DNA of 64,000 nt from Gemmatimonadota bacterium. Lineage in GTDB: Bacteria; JAAXHH01. The stretch lies in NCBI GenBank assembly GCA_026705925.1, contig JAPOZT010000037.1, forward strand, positions 117,173 through 181,172. The letters run 5' to 3'. Below the pieces are notes generated by a model, which was given only the letters and a program-made list of their open reading frames with translations, did no database searches and was not told the origin of the DNA. Positions 10,409 through 18,584 of this stretch are shown here, in pieces; within the stretch, counting starts at the first letter, position 1, and each line of letters starts with the position of its first letter. The translations under genes and the position numbers were made by a program.

Positions 10409-11338
10409 TTAGTCCCCGTCGTCGAAGTGTTCCGCGCCACGTTCCCGCAGGAAATCCATCGCGCCGCTTAAGTTCGGAATCCCGGTTCGTCCCCCGAGCC
10501 GGGTGCAGCTTAAGGCGGCGACGGCCGATGAGAAAACTGCCGCCTTCTCAAGACTCCATCCATGCAGCAGTCCGAATGTGTAGGCACCGTGGAATACATC
10601 GCCCGCACCGGTCGTATCGACGACTTCCACGGGGAAAGCCGGTGTGTGGAATGACCGGTCGCCTGCCAGCGTGTAACTGCCTTCTTCTCCAAGCGTTACG
10701 ACCGTGACGGACGATCCGTAACCGGACAGAGATTTGGCGGATTCTGCCGGATCGGACCGGCCGGTCAGTGCTTCGGCGAACACCCGCGAAGCGATCAGGT
10801 AGTCCGTCGCCCGAAGCAGATCCTCGATGTCCTGCGGGCGGGACAGGCTGTCCGCGTCCAGGACCACGGGCACGCCCGACCCGCGCGCAATCTCCGCGGC
10901 GGCCAGTGCGGCCCTCCGGCCCGTGGTGTCGAGATGGAGGTACTTCGTGTCGGCGATCAATCCGTCAGGTATTTCCGATGGGGAGATTTCCACGGTCGTC
11001 CCGCCGGCCATGATGGTGCGCTGTCCGGTCGATTCATCGACGAGAATCATGCTGACGGGGGTCGTTGCATCGGAATCCACGATCAAATGGCCCGAGTCGA
11101 CCCCGTAGAGGTCGAATTCCTCCTTCACGGCACGGCCCGCCATGTCATTTCCAACTTTGCCCGCGAAGGCGGTGGACATCCCCAGACTGGAAAGCGTGAC
11201 CAGCGCGGTGGAGACCATCCCGCCGCCCTGCTGGGTCGAATCGCTCATCCAGACCTGGTCGTCCTGGTCCGGCAGGTGGGGCACGATGCCCAGGAAGTCC
11301 AGGCAGGCGCATCCCAGGCCGACGACGTCATGGGCCAT
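10409..11338 (-). CDS. PfkB-family carbohydrate kinase (ribokinase-like)
   Basis: A 309-residue cytosolic sugar or nucleoside kinase of the ribokinase/PfkB superfamily. The substrate-side GGG motif is near residues 38-40 (TQQGGGMVSTALVTLSSLG), and the catalytic/anion-hole signature DTTGAGDVFHGAY contains the catalytic Asp. I started at the ATG giving MAHDVVG, 9 nt after GAGG; a GTG five codons upstream is possible. The usual GGxxxN Asn of ribokinase is absent, so the sugar may differ from ribose. It stands alone on the minus strand between two aminotransferase genes. Confidence 0.88.
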   Translation of the reverse strand: MAHDVVGLGCACLDFLGIVPHLPDQDDQVWMSDSTQQGGGMVSTALVTLSSLGMSTAFAGKVGNDMAGRAVKEEFDLYGVDSGHLIVDSDATTPVSMILVDESTGQRTIMAGGTTVEISPSEIPDGLIADTKYLHLDTTGRRAALAAAEIARGSGVPVVLDADSLSRPQDIEDLLRATDYLIASRVFAEALTGRSDPAESAKSLSGYGSSVTVVTLGEEGSYTLAGDRSFHTPAFPVEVVDTTGAGDVFHGAYTFGLLHGWSLEKAAVFSSAVAALSCTRLGGRTGIPNLSGAMDFLRERGAEHFDDGD

Positions 11339-11457
11339 TTTCTGGTTCCTCACACGTCAGATGCTCCGTGGCATGGGCTATCCGTCCCCGGATCGAGATG
11401 GTACGAAGAGGTGCGGGCAAATTAACCCAGTGGACGCCGGCGTCAAGCCCAATTCAA

Positions 11458-11486
11458 TTGACAGGCCCCTCGGGCAACCCTACCCT
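11458..11486 (+). promoter_or_regulatory. Candidate sigma-70-like promoter
   Basis: TTGACA (11458-11463), a 17-bp spacer and TACCCT (11481-11486). The -35 box is perfect and the -10 box weak (3 of 6). It faces the aminotransferase at 11665, leaving a leader of about 170 nt that contains the 15-bp repeats. Confidence 0.35.
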
Positions 11487-11532
11487 TTCACGACGATCGG
11501 GACTGGACACTGCTATGCATATTGACCATCCC

Positions 11533-11622
11533 GACTAGGAGGAGGCCGATCAGGAGGAGACCGATCAGGAGGAGGCCGGCTAGTATGAGGCCGACGAGGA
11601 TGAGGCCGGCCAGGATAAGGCC
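11533..11622 (+). repeat. Six tandem degenerate 15-bp units
   Basis: Six consecutive 15-mers of the form GAnCAGGAnGAGGCC start at 11533, 11548, 11563, 11578, 11593 and 11608. They lie 43 bp upstream of the aminotransferase ATG and are in the same reading frame as that gene. Read in that frame they give an acidic Asp/Glu/Gln/Ala stretch broken by two TAG codons at positions where other units have CAG or GAG. Confidence 0.85.
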
Positions 11623-11664
11623 GGGCCACAGTATACCCACCAGAAGCTACAAGGAACACGGTCC

Positions 11665-12843
11665 ATGTCACTGACCGCAGACGTTCGGGCCATGCTGCCC
11701 GACCTGGACGGATACGCGTATTTTCAGACCAGCGGGTTCTCTCCCAAACTGAATCCCGTCGTCGATGAAGTCGTCCACTGGCTGAAGTTCCAGAGCCGGG
11801 GCCCCGCCCTGCCTTTCGTCACCCGGCAGATCGAGGAACTGAAGCGGGACATCAGAGGCAAGGTCGCCCGTACCGTCAATGCCACGCCAGAAGAAATCGT
11901 CATGACGGAAAACACCACGATCGGTATCAACATCGTGGCGAACGGCATCGACTGGAAACCGGGCGACAACGTTCTGCTCACCAACCACGAGCACCCGGGC
12001 AACCGGCTGACCTGGTACAACCTGACCGGTCGGTACGACGTGGAACTGCGGTTCGCGCCGATGTACAACGACCTCGGCAGAACGCTCGAAGAGATGGACC
12101 GCCTGATCGACGGCCGCACGCGACTCGTCAGTGTCAGCCATGTCTCGAGACGCACGGGTCTGCGCCTTCCTGGCCGGGCAGTCTGCGACCTGGCCCACGG
12201 GAAGGACACGCCTGTCCTTTTTGACGGCGCGCAGTCCTTCGGGGCCATACCGATCGACGTGCGGGAGCTTGACTGCGACTTCTACAGCTTCTGCGGGCAC
12301 AAGTACACCATGGCGCCGCAGGGCACCGGGGGCCTGTTCATCCGCAAGGACCGCATCGATTGGCTAAAGCCCAGCTGGATCGGGTCCCACTCTCAGAAAA
12401 CCTTCGACCAGGAAGGAAACATGGACCTGCACGACGAAGCCCGGCGTTTCGAGTTCGCCACGCGGAGCGTGCCGGACCAGGCCGGTTTCGGAAAGGCCCT
12501 GGATATCTGGGAAGGGCTGGGTTGGGAAGCGATTTTCGCCGGCATCGCAGCGTACACGGACCGGATGAAGGCCGCCTTGCTCGAGATTCCGGAACTCGTG
12601 CTGGAAACGCCGGCGTCCTACGATGATTCATCGGGCATCGTTACTTTCCACGTGCCGGGCCTGGAGGCGGGTCCCCTGTCGGAGAGCCTGCAGCAGCATG
12701 AGAAAGTGCTGGTCTCCCCCCTCGAATTCGCGGCGGAAAGCACCCGCGTTTCCACGCACGTGTTCAACTCGGACGAGGATCTGGAGCGGTTAACGTCGGG
12801 GATCCGAAGGGTGCAGAGAGAGGGGTTGGAAGCGTCGAATTAG
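11665..12843 (+). CDS. Class-V aminotransferase-fold PLP enzyme
   Basis: A 392-residue cytosolic paralogue of the Tat-exported PLP enzyme at 8977. PLP-site Asp187 is in LFDGAQSFG, and the Schiff-base Lys213 in FCGHKYTMAPQGTG. The N-terminal half carries the motif FQTSGFSPKLNPVV and TENTTIGINIVANGI, as in cysteine desulfurase-like enzymes. There is no export signal. The ATG follows CAAGGAACACGGTCC, a moderate ribosome site. Desulfurase, epimerase or kynureninase-like roles are all possible; the lack of SufBCD or IscU neighbours argues against Fe-S assembly. Confidence 0.87.
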   Translation: MSLTADVRAMLPDLDGYAYFQTSGFSPKLNPVVDEVVHWLKFQSRGPALPFVTRQIEELKRDIRGKVARTVNATPEEIVMTENTTIGINIVANGIDWKPGDNVLLTNHEHPGNRLTWYNLTGRYDVELRFAPMYNDLGRTLEEMDRLIDGRTRLVSVSHVSRRTGLRLPGRAVCDLAHGKDTPVLFDGAQSFGAIPIDVRELDCDFYSFCGHKYTMAPQGTGGLFIRKDRIDWLKPSWIGSHSQKTFDQEGNMDLHDEARRFEFATRSVPDQAGFGKALDIWEGLGWEAIFAGIAAYTDRMKAALLEIPELVLETPASYDDSSGIVTFHVPGLEAGPLSESLQQHEKVLVSPLEFAAESTRVSTHVFNSDEDLERLTSGIRRVQREGLEASN

Positions 12844-12899
12844 ATCCGGCCACGGCGAATGTTGAACTTGGCCCGGACCGGTCCCTTAGCAAAACCCGC

Positions 12900-13994
12900 C
12901 TACCGAAACCAGTCGTAGTTGAGCCCCAGCGAACGGTCTTCAAGGGGCAGGTCGACGCGCACGCCGCCTCGCGCGGAGGAAAGTTTCAAGGCGATCTCCA
13001 CTTCCAGTGCCATGGCGACCCTGCGGCCGGAGTTCTTGGGCTCGTCCAGCTTCCCCGCCAGGCAGTCCATCACGTCGTTCAGCGAATACACCCCGCCATA
13101 GGGGGGCACGAACTGGGGACCCGGCCAGGGCACTTCCACCCGGTAGGGCCGCCCTTCCACCTCCATGCCCTCCCATCGCTGCCAGCCCGTGGGGAAGTCG
13201 TATGCCAGGTCGCCCTTGCTCCCGTGCAGGCGCACGCCGGGTGCGCCCTTGCGAAAATGCACCACGAGGCCGCTTTCAGTCACCATCAGGCCCTGACCGG
13301 TGAATTCGTCGCTGCCCGTTTCCCGCCGCGGTTCATCGCCGGTACCGATTACCCAGGCCGGTTCGCTGTCCAGGAAATATGACCAGTTCTGGTGTTGGGC
13401 GAAGGGTCCCGGCGCTTCGATCGACAGCAGCTCCCCGATGTCGCCGTCACGCACCAGCGCGCCGGCACGGGCGAAGGATGGATGGGTGGTGGCGATCGCC
13501 CCGCAGCTCAACGGCACGCCCGCTTCCGCGCAGGTACGCACCATCCGGTCCGCTTCCTCAAGGGTATGGGCCATGGGCTTCTCGGTAAAGATACCCTTCG
13601 CGCCATGGTGGACGGCGAGGCAGGTGAAATCGGCGCGATGCTTGGTGTTCGTCGCTATGGCTACGATGTCCGGCCTTTCAATGGCCAGCATATCCCCGGC
13701 GTCGTCATAGAGGGACGCGACGCCGTACCGTTCCCGAAAGGCACGCAGCCGTTTCACGTCCCGCTCCGCCGCCGCGACCAACTCGACGTCCGGGCGGTCC
13801 CACAATGCTTCGGCGTAGGAGGAAGGCAACCCTTCCGTGCCCGGGTTCTCGTGGTAGAGGAAACGCCGGTGGATGTTCAATTCGGGCGTCGGGCGATCGA
13901 TGTCGTCCACGTCCCAAACGCCCGTCCGCTGCGCGAGATCGTAAAGCATGCCCATCCAGCCGAGCCCGATGAGTCCTGCCCGGTACTTTGACAC
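12900..13994 (-). CDS. Gfo/Idh/MocA family oxidoreductase
   Basis: A 364-residue NAD(P)-dependent sugar or cyclitol dehydrogenase. The Rossmann motif GLIGLGWMG is at residues 7-15, and the EKP motif is in IFTEKPMAHTLEEA. The C-terminal alpha/beta dimerisation domain follows from about residue 150. The start is GTG, supported by AGGAG 7 nt upstream. It is the first gene of a leftward-reading neighbourhood only in the sense of map order; it converges with the aminotransferase and lies downstream of the Ldh2-type dehydrogenase (50 nt), so co-transcription with that gene and the aldolase is likely. Confidence 0.9.
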   Translation of the reverse strand: MSKYRAGLIGLGWMGMLYDLAQRTGVWDVDDIDRPTPELNIHRRFLYHENPGTEGLPSSYAEALWDRPDVELVAAAERDVKRLRAFRERYGVASLYDDAGDMLAIERPDIVAIATNTKHRADFTCLAVHHGAKGIFTEKPMAHTLEEADRMVRTCAEAGVPLSCGAIATTHPSFARAGALVRDGDIGELLSIEAPGPFAQHQNWSYFLDSEPAWVIGTGDEPRRETGSDEFTGQGLMVTESGLVVHFRKGAPGVRLHGSKGDLAYDFPTGWQRWEGMEVEGRPYRVEVPWPGPQFVPPYGGVYSLNDVMDCLAGKLDEPKNSGRRVAMALEVEIALKLSSARGGVRVDLPLEDRSLGLNYDWFR

Positions 13995-14044
13995 GATGTT
14001 TCTCCTCTCGACTGAATGACGACTGTGCGCTGTGAGCGTTTACG

Positions 14045-15046
14045 CTAGAACGGCAACGGAACGTCCAGTCGCTCACCCATCTCCCGTACAGTACGCTGTT
14101 CGATCTCGCCGAACCGGATGCCCTGCTCCCGGTGGAGTGCCATACGTTCCTCTTCAATCGCACCGGGTAACAAGGCCTCGTCATATCCCGGCATGGGCTC
14201 GTAGGTCTCCCGCACGTCCTTAACGAAGCGATCGACTTCCTTGCTGAAATCTCCCCCGGGAATCACCGTTTCGATGTGAATGGCCAGGACCATGCCGCCG
14301 TGATTCGCGCCTGGCCACCGGTCCTGCACTTCATCGGCTTCCGGCAGCGCGGCGCCGGCCAGCGCGCATCCCAGGACCGTGGCGACCGCGCCGTAACCGA
14401 TGCTCTTGAAGAAGGCGGCCGGTATGCGGGACAGGAGATCGTCGAATTCGGGCGAATGCTGGTAATCGGCCAGGATGCGCGTGGCCACGTCCTGCACGAT
14501 AGGCGGCTCGTCGCCCGCCGGCATGCCGAAACAGAGCGGCGGATTGCCGAAATAACCGATCTGCGGTTTCGGATCCAAGCCGCGGGCATCCCCCATATTG
14601 CGGTAACCCTGGACCGAGAATCCGATGCAGCCCGATTCCATGCACATGCGGGAGTAGTGGCCCGCCGATCCATAGTGCCCGATATGCCGGGCCAATCCCA
14701 TGCCCAGTCCGGTTTCACAGGCCTTTGCGATGGCGCCTTCCGTCGCCTCCACCATGGGCCAGTACCCGAGCGTGCCGTCGCCGTCCACGATGACGGAAGT
14801 AGGCGATTCGGCGATGACCCGTACATTGGGCCGTGGATTGTGATGGCCCTCGGCGAATGACCGCGTATAGCCGGATGCCGCGCGGACCCCGTGACTACGA
14901 ACGCCTCTGAGATCGGAGTTTACCAGCAACCGGCTGATGATCGAAGCATGGTGGGCGGACAGGCCCACCTTCTCGAAACAGGCCGTCGTGAAAGCCAGCA
15001 GGGATGTTTCATCGACATGGATGTATGCTTCCGGCGGACGGTTCAT
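14045..15046 (-). CDS. Malate/L-lactate dehydrogenase family (Ldh2-type) oxidoreductase
   Basis: A 333-residue NAD(P)-dependent 2-hydroxyacid or delta1-piperideine-type dehydrogenase of the Ldh2 / MDH-YlbC superfamily. Typical features are the N-terminal helical segment, DLRGVRSHGVRA (catalytic-site SHG at residues 51-53), VDGDGTLGYWPM and ARHIGHYGSAGHYS. The start is the ATG giving MNRPPEAY, with AAAGGA upstream; an upstream frame extension lacks family similarity. It lies 29 nt after the aldolase gene, fitting a pathway that handles 2-oxo acids. The exact substrate is not known. Confidence 0.87.
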   Translation of the reverse strand: MNRPPEAYIHVDETSLLAFTTACFEKVGLSAHHASIISRLLVNSDLRGVRSHGVRAASGYTRSFAEGHHNPRPNVRVIAESPTSVIVDGDGTLGYWPMVEATEGAIAKACETGLGMGLARHIGHYGSAGHYSRMCMESGCIGFSVQGYRNMGDARGLDPKPQIGYFGNPPLCFGMPAGDEPPIVQDVATRILADYQHSPEFDDLLSRIPAAFFKSIGYGAVATVLGCALAGAALPEADEVQDRWPGANHGGMVLAIHIETVIPGGDFSKEVDRFVKDVRETYEPMPGYDEALLPGAIEEERMALHREQGIRFGEIEQRTVREMGERLDVPLPF

Positions 15047-15075
15047 CGATGGTTCCTTTGAGTTGAAGGTCCGGA

Positions 15076-15801
15076 TTAGACCACCATGGGCGTCTGGAGC
15101 ACGGTCAAGCCCATGTCGATATACTTCTGCCGGTCCGATGGGTCCAGGAGCGCCAGGCTGACGGCGACGGACGTTCCCTCCATTTCCCGGGCGACGTGGC
15201 GGACGCAATCGTCCAGAGTCCGGAATGGCGGGTTCCGGTACCGTTCGATGTCGTACATGAGATCGTTGGGCCCGAAGGTGAGGACGTCTACGCCCTCCAG
15301 CGCCAGTTTCCGGCAATTGATGACTGCGTCTACCGATTCGAGCTGAAGCCACAGCACGCCCGTGTCGTTCCACCAGGCTGCGTACTCGAGGCGGTCGTCA
15401 CGCCCGGCAATACCGTGGCGCGCGCTTCCGCCCCAGCTTCTTCCTCCGAACTGCGGATAGTAGAAGAAATGGACGGCCTCGCGCACCGTGGCTTCCTCCC
15501 TGACTTCGGGAACGAGGATGCCCGCGGGGCCCAGGTCCAGGTAGTTCCCCACCAGGTAGGTGTGCCGGGTATGCTTGATTCGCAGGATCACCGGTACGCC
15601 CAACGCCTCGGCTGAGGCGCAGAATGAGACAATTCGGTCCTCGCTCTGGGGGCCGTGCTGGCAGTCCACGTTGAAGAAATCGATCTCGCCTTGCTGTAGA
15701 AACCGTTCCAGGTCCTCCCGGCCGGAATCCATGGATACCCCCAGGCCGGTCACGATTTCGCCGCTGCGAATGCGGTGTTTCAATGAAATGGGCTGGACCA
15801 T
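15076..15801 (-). CDS. HpcH/HpaI-type aldolase (2-keto-3-deoxy acid aldolase family)
   Basis: A 241-residue class II, metal-dependent aldolase of the HpcH/HpaI (citrate-lyase-like TIM barrel) family. Support comes from the start SLKHRIRSGEIVTGLGVSM, FNVDCQHGPQSEDRI, and LDLGPAGILVPEVREEATV, which holds the metal-site region. The family cleaves 4-hydroxy-2-oxo acids to pyruvate and an aldehyde. The start is the ATG giving MVQPISLK. Its place upstream of an Ldh2-type dehydrogenase and a Gfo/Idh enzyme suggests a short sugar-acid catabolic route; this is an inference from context. Confidence 0.85.
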   Translation of the reverse strand: MVQPISLKHRIRSGEIVTGLGVSMDSGREDLERFLQQGEIDFFNVDCQHGPQSEDRIVSFCASAEALGVPVILRIKHTRHTYLVGNYLDLGPAGILVPEVREEATVREAVHFFYYPQFGGRSWGGSARHGIAGRDDRLEYAAWWNDTGVLWLQLESVDAVINCRKLALEGVDVLTFGPNDLMYDIERYRNPPFRTLDDCVRHVAREMEGTSVAVSLALLDPSDRQKYIDMGLTVLQTPMVV

Positions 15802-15833
15802 GGCGGAACGCTCGCTCCTTTCCTCTATATCTT

Positions 15834-16577
15834 CTATACCTTTGTCAGTACCTGAAGTTGTACTGGAGTATCTACACGGATCACCGCCGAGGGATGACGC
15901 CTCAAGGTTCGTTCGAGGAGGCGCCGGTCCGCGACGGGAATATGCGCCTTGTCCCACCACCGGGCCCTGCACCGGTCGAACAGCTCCAGGCTGTCGAAGT
16001 AGTGCCGAAATACGAAATCGATGCGCGCACTTGACGCGAGCATTCGGCCGGCGACCGCCTCGGCCACCACCCGGTCCGCGAGATGAAAGTCGACGTATTC
16101 GCGGGCCAGCGTGGCCACCAGGTTCACTTCATGGGCGACCTGGCAGTATACCTGCTGCCTCGCGTGTCGACGTTTGCCAAGGCTTGCCGGGAAATACGGA
16201 CGGATGTCGACGACCCGGCCACCGGGCTTCAGTACGCGAATCGATTCGTGAAGGGCATGCCCCATGCCCTCTTGTCGCACTCATCACAAAGACCACGAGT
16301 ACAGGGCCAGGTCGAAACTCCGGTCCTGAAAGGGCAGGCGGGACGCATCGGCCACGGCGAAGCGCGCGATGCCGTCCAACCGCTTCCGGGCATGGGCGCG
16401 CCCGACGTCATTCCCGGCCATATCGACCCCGACGATGGATTCGATCCATCCCCTGATTCGGTTCGACAACCGGCCGTCGCCGCAACCAATGTCGAGGACG
16501 CGCGCGCCGGCAAACGGTACGTGCCGCCTGAGTATCCGCGTTTCCCGCCGTTCCGGATCTACTCGAACGCCCTTCAT
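15834..16577 (-). CDS. Class I SAM-dependent methyltransferase interrupted by two adjacent in-frame TGA codons
   Basis: A single reading frame of 248 codons, from the ATG with AGGAG 6 nt upstream to a stop at 15834, encodes a Rossmann methyltransferase: motif I VLDIGCGDGRL (27-37), VGVDM, VADASRLPFQDRSFDLALYSW and the post-motif RVLKPGGRVVDIRP. Codons 98 and 99 (16286-16281) are TGA TGA, directly after LYSWSL and before VRQEGMGHALHESIRVL. Both flanks match the family and are in phase, so a frameshift does not explain it. A 17-nt hairpin follows 11 nt later. Either the two TGA codons are read as selenocysteine, or this is a recently broken gene, perhaps by a 7-bp micro-inversion. The methyl acceptor is unknown. 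Confidence 0.7.
16253..16269 (-). promoter_or_regulatory. Candidate bacterial SECIS hairpin in the methyltransferase gene
   Basis: On the coding (minus) strand GGGCATG, loop GGG and CATGCCC form a perfect 7-bp stem with a 3-nt G loop, 17 nt in all. It begins 11 nt after the second of two in-frame TGA codons, and its loop lies 18 nt after it. These values fit the accepted bacterial SECIS rules (loop 16-37 nt from UGA, G in the first two loop bases). Confidence 0.45.
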
Positions 16578-16618
16578 GGCGCACTCCTGGCACTATTGAT
16601 GTCGGGCCAGACCGGACA

Positions 16619-17623
16619 TCAACCCAGTCCGGCCACCTCTTCGATCTCGACCCAGCTGCCGGTTTCCTTCGACTGCTCTATGGCCAGTCCCGTGAGGTAC
16701 AACCGCGCTGCCATCCTGGCGTCGGTGCGGTTCGGCGTGCCCTTTTCCACGGCGTCCAGGAAATCGGCGACGCTTTCCGCCTCGCCGGGCCAACCGCCGA
16801 CCACCGGCATCGCGGGCTCCACGTGGATCGTTTCGCCTTCGGGACCGGACTTGCTGCGCAGTTTTATTGTGTTGCGAAAATAGTCGACGAGCAAGTCGCC
16901 TTCGTCGCCGGTCAACTCGATCGTGGTCTCCAGCGTATCGACCGAGTCGATGTTAAGGTGGATCGTGCCCCAGAGGCCGCCGTAGTCGAAATGGACCAGG
17001 CTGTGGAACTGTCGCCGGCCCGGCTGCCCGTGGCCGTCCATGACGAGCACCTTGTCCGGCGAACGGCCGATGATGCTGTTCAACCCGTCCACGTACCAGG
17101 GCCCCAGGTGGTGAGCGAGGCACAGGTCCGGGCCGCCGAATTGCGCCCAGTTGCTTCGCAGTTTTAGGTGGACGGTCTGCGGCACGCCGATCGCGCCCTG
17201 CCGCAACAGTTCCGCGGCGCGGCGAATGACCGAAGCGTAGCCGATTTCAAGATCGCCGTGGGTGACCTGGCCGGCCGTGACCAGCCGCTTCAGCATCCTG
17301 CGTATGTCGTCAGGACGGTCGGCGAGCGGCGGTTCGTAGTAGGCGGCGACCCCCGCGTCGAGGACGGCATCCATGGCTGCCTCGTGGATGGCATCGGGTA
17401 TGGCCATCATGACGGCATCGAGTTCGGGACCGTCCAGCAATTCCTCGAAACCGCCATAGACCTGCACATCCGGACCCAGTTCCTCACGGATGCGATCCTG
17501 GGACGCTTCGCTGAACGCCGCGGCGGAAACGATCACTACCCGGTCGTGCTGCCGCAGGGCGGGTACGAAGGCTATCCTGGACCAACCTCCATATCCAATC
17601 AGGCCGACGCGAACGCTGGTCAT
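16619..17623 (-). CDS. Gfo/Idh/MocA family oxidoreductase, variant lacking the EKP lysine
   Basis: A 334-residue protein with the family Rossmann start (VRVGLIGYGGWSRIAF) and a C-terminal domain containing GTIHLNIDSVDTLETTIELTGDEGDL. The usual EKP motif is replaced by YYEPPLADRP, so the conserved Lys is absent; catalysis may be altered or the protein may bind a sugar without oxidising it. No strong ribosome site precedes the ATG. It is transcribed towards the methyltransferase, 41 nt away, and divergently from the DUF481 gene. Confidence 0.82.
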   Translation of the reverse strand: MTSVRVGLIGYGGWSRIAFVPALRQHDRVVIVSAAAFSEASQDRIREELGPDVQVYGGFEELLDGPELDAVMMAIPDAIHEAAMDAVLDAGVAAYYEPPLADRPDDIRRMLKRLVTAGQVTHGDLEIGYASVIRRAAELLRQGAIGVPQTVHLKLRSNWAQFGGPDLCLAHHLGPWYVDGLNSIIGRSPDKVLVMDGHGQPGRRQFHSLVHFDYGGLWGTIHLNIDSVDTLETTIELTGDEGDLLVDYFRNTIKLRSKSGPEGETIHVEPAMPVVGGWPGEAESVADFLDAVEKGTPNRTDARMAARLYLTGLAIEQSKETGSWVEIEEVAGLG

Positions 17624-17653
17624 TTATAGGTCTTTCACAGGATTACTTATCGT

Positions 17654-17682
17654 TTCACTACGGACGGGAATCGAAGTATATT
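17654..17682 (+). promoter_or_regulatory. Candidate promoter for the DUF481 gene
   Basis: TTCACT (17654-17659), a 17-bp spacer and TATATT (17677-17682) lie about 60 bp before the TTG start at 17744. Four of six bases match each canonical box. This is a weak call based on spacing and position only. Confidence 0.3.
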
Positions 17683-17743
17683 ACGACAATGAAAATCGCC
17701 ATGGAACGGTATGGCAAGCACTAAGTAATTTGGAGACTCCGGC

Positions 17744-18514
17744 TTGAGATACCTTTACCTGATCGTCTTCCTGCTCCTGGCTTTGGCTTCAGGCCATTCG
17801 GCGGCCCAGGTGAACATCGAAGCGCTGCGTGGAGACACGGGCGCCACCGGTTTCTCGGGCGCGCTGGCCCTGAACCTGGAGATGCATACGGGGAATACTG
17901 ACCTGAAGGAAATCGGACTGGAAGGGCGATTGGACTTCGATCACCACAGGGTGCATACGTTTTTGCTGGCCCGGAACGACTTCGGATGGGAACAGGGCGA
18001 GCGTTTCGCCGATGAAGGTCTGATCCACCTCCGCCAGCACTACCCCCTGCATGGGCGGTTCGGCATCGAGGCGTTCACCCAGTACAACTATGATACGACC
18101 TATCGGCTCGACGCCCGTGCACTGGCCGGCGGAGGGCTTCGATTCCACCTGGTCGAGTCCGAGGTGTTCCAGCTGTGGGAGGGCGCTTCCGCCTTCGTGG
18201 AACACGAGCGGCTGAGTGAATTGATGCCGACGGATGACCACCCCGACAACGCGACCGTTGTCCGCTGGAGCCACTATCTGTCGTCAAGAATCGCCGTCAA
18301 TGACCGCGTCGTGTCCACGTGCACGGTGTATTTCCAACCGCTGTGGAACGAGATCGGCGATACCCGCATCCTCGGCGAACTCAACCTGGAGATCGACCTG
18401 GCCGGACCGCTTGTGCTGGCCCTGAATTTCGTCACGCGCTACGACAGCCGACCTCCGGAAGGCGTCAGCAAGTTGGATACGGTGCTGGAAAATGGCCTGG
18501 CGGTTACGTTTTAG
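17744..18514 (+). CDS. DUF481-family outer-membrane beta-barrel protein
   Basis: A 256-residue protein with a signal peptide (hydrophobic residues 4-18, cleavage after SAAQ) followed by alternating amphipathic strands that end in an aromatic C-terminus (LAVTF), as in outer-membrane barrels. The opening GFSGALALNLEMHTGNTDLKEI is typical of DUF481 (YdiY-like) proteins. The start codon is TTG, preceded by TTTGGAG. Function is unknown for the family; it implies a Gram-negative envelope. Confidence 0.8.
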   Translation: MRYLYLIVFLLLALASGHSAAQVNIEALRGDTGATGFSGALALNLEMHTGNTDLKEIGLEGRLDFDHHRVHTFLLARNDFGWEQGERFADEGLIHLRQHYPLHGRFGIEAFTQYNYDTTYRLDARALAGGGLRFHLVESEVFQLWEGASAFVEHERLSELMPTDDHPDNATVVRWSHYLSSRIAVNDRVVSTCTVYFQPLWNEIGDTRILGELNLEIDLAGPLVLALNFVTRYDSRPPEGVSKLDTVLENGLAVTF

Positions 18515-18584
18515 GATGGTAAAAAGCGGAAGAGTACCATAGGTTTAAGCCAGGGGCCAAGGCCTAAGCACAGGAGACCAGGAA

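Noticed and set aside
11533-11622. 15-bp repeats as a possible CRISPR array or integration-host site
   Set aside because: Units are contiguous with no spacers and are too short and degenerate for CRISPR; there are no cas genes in the window.
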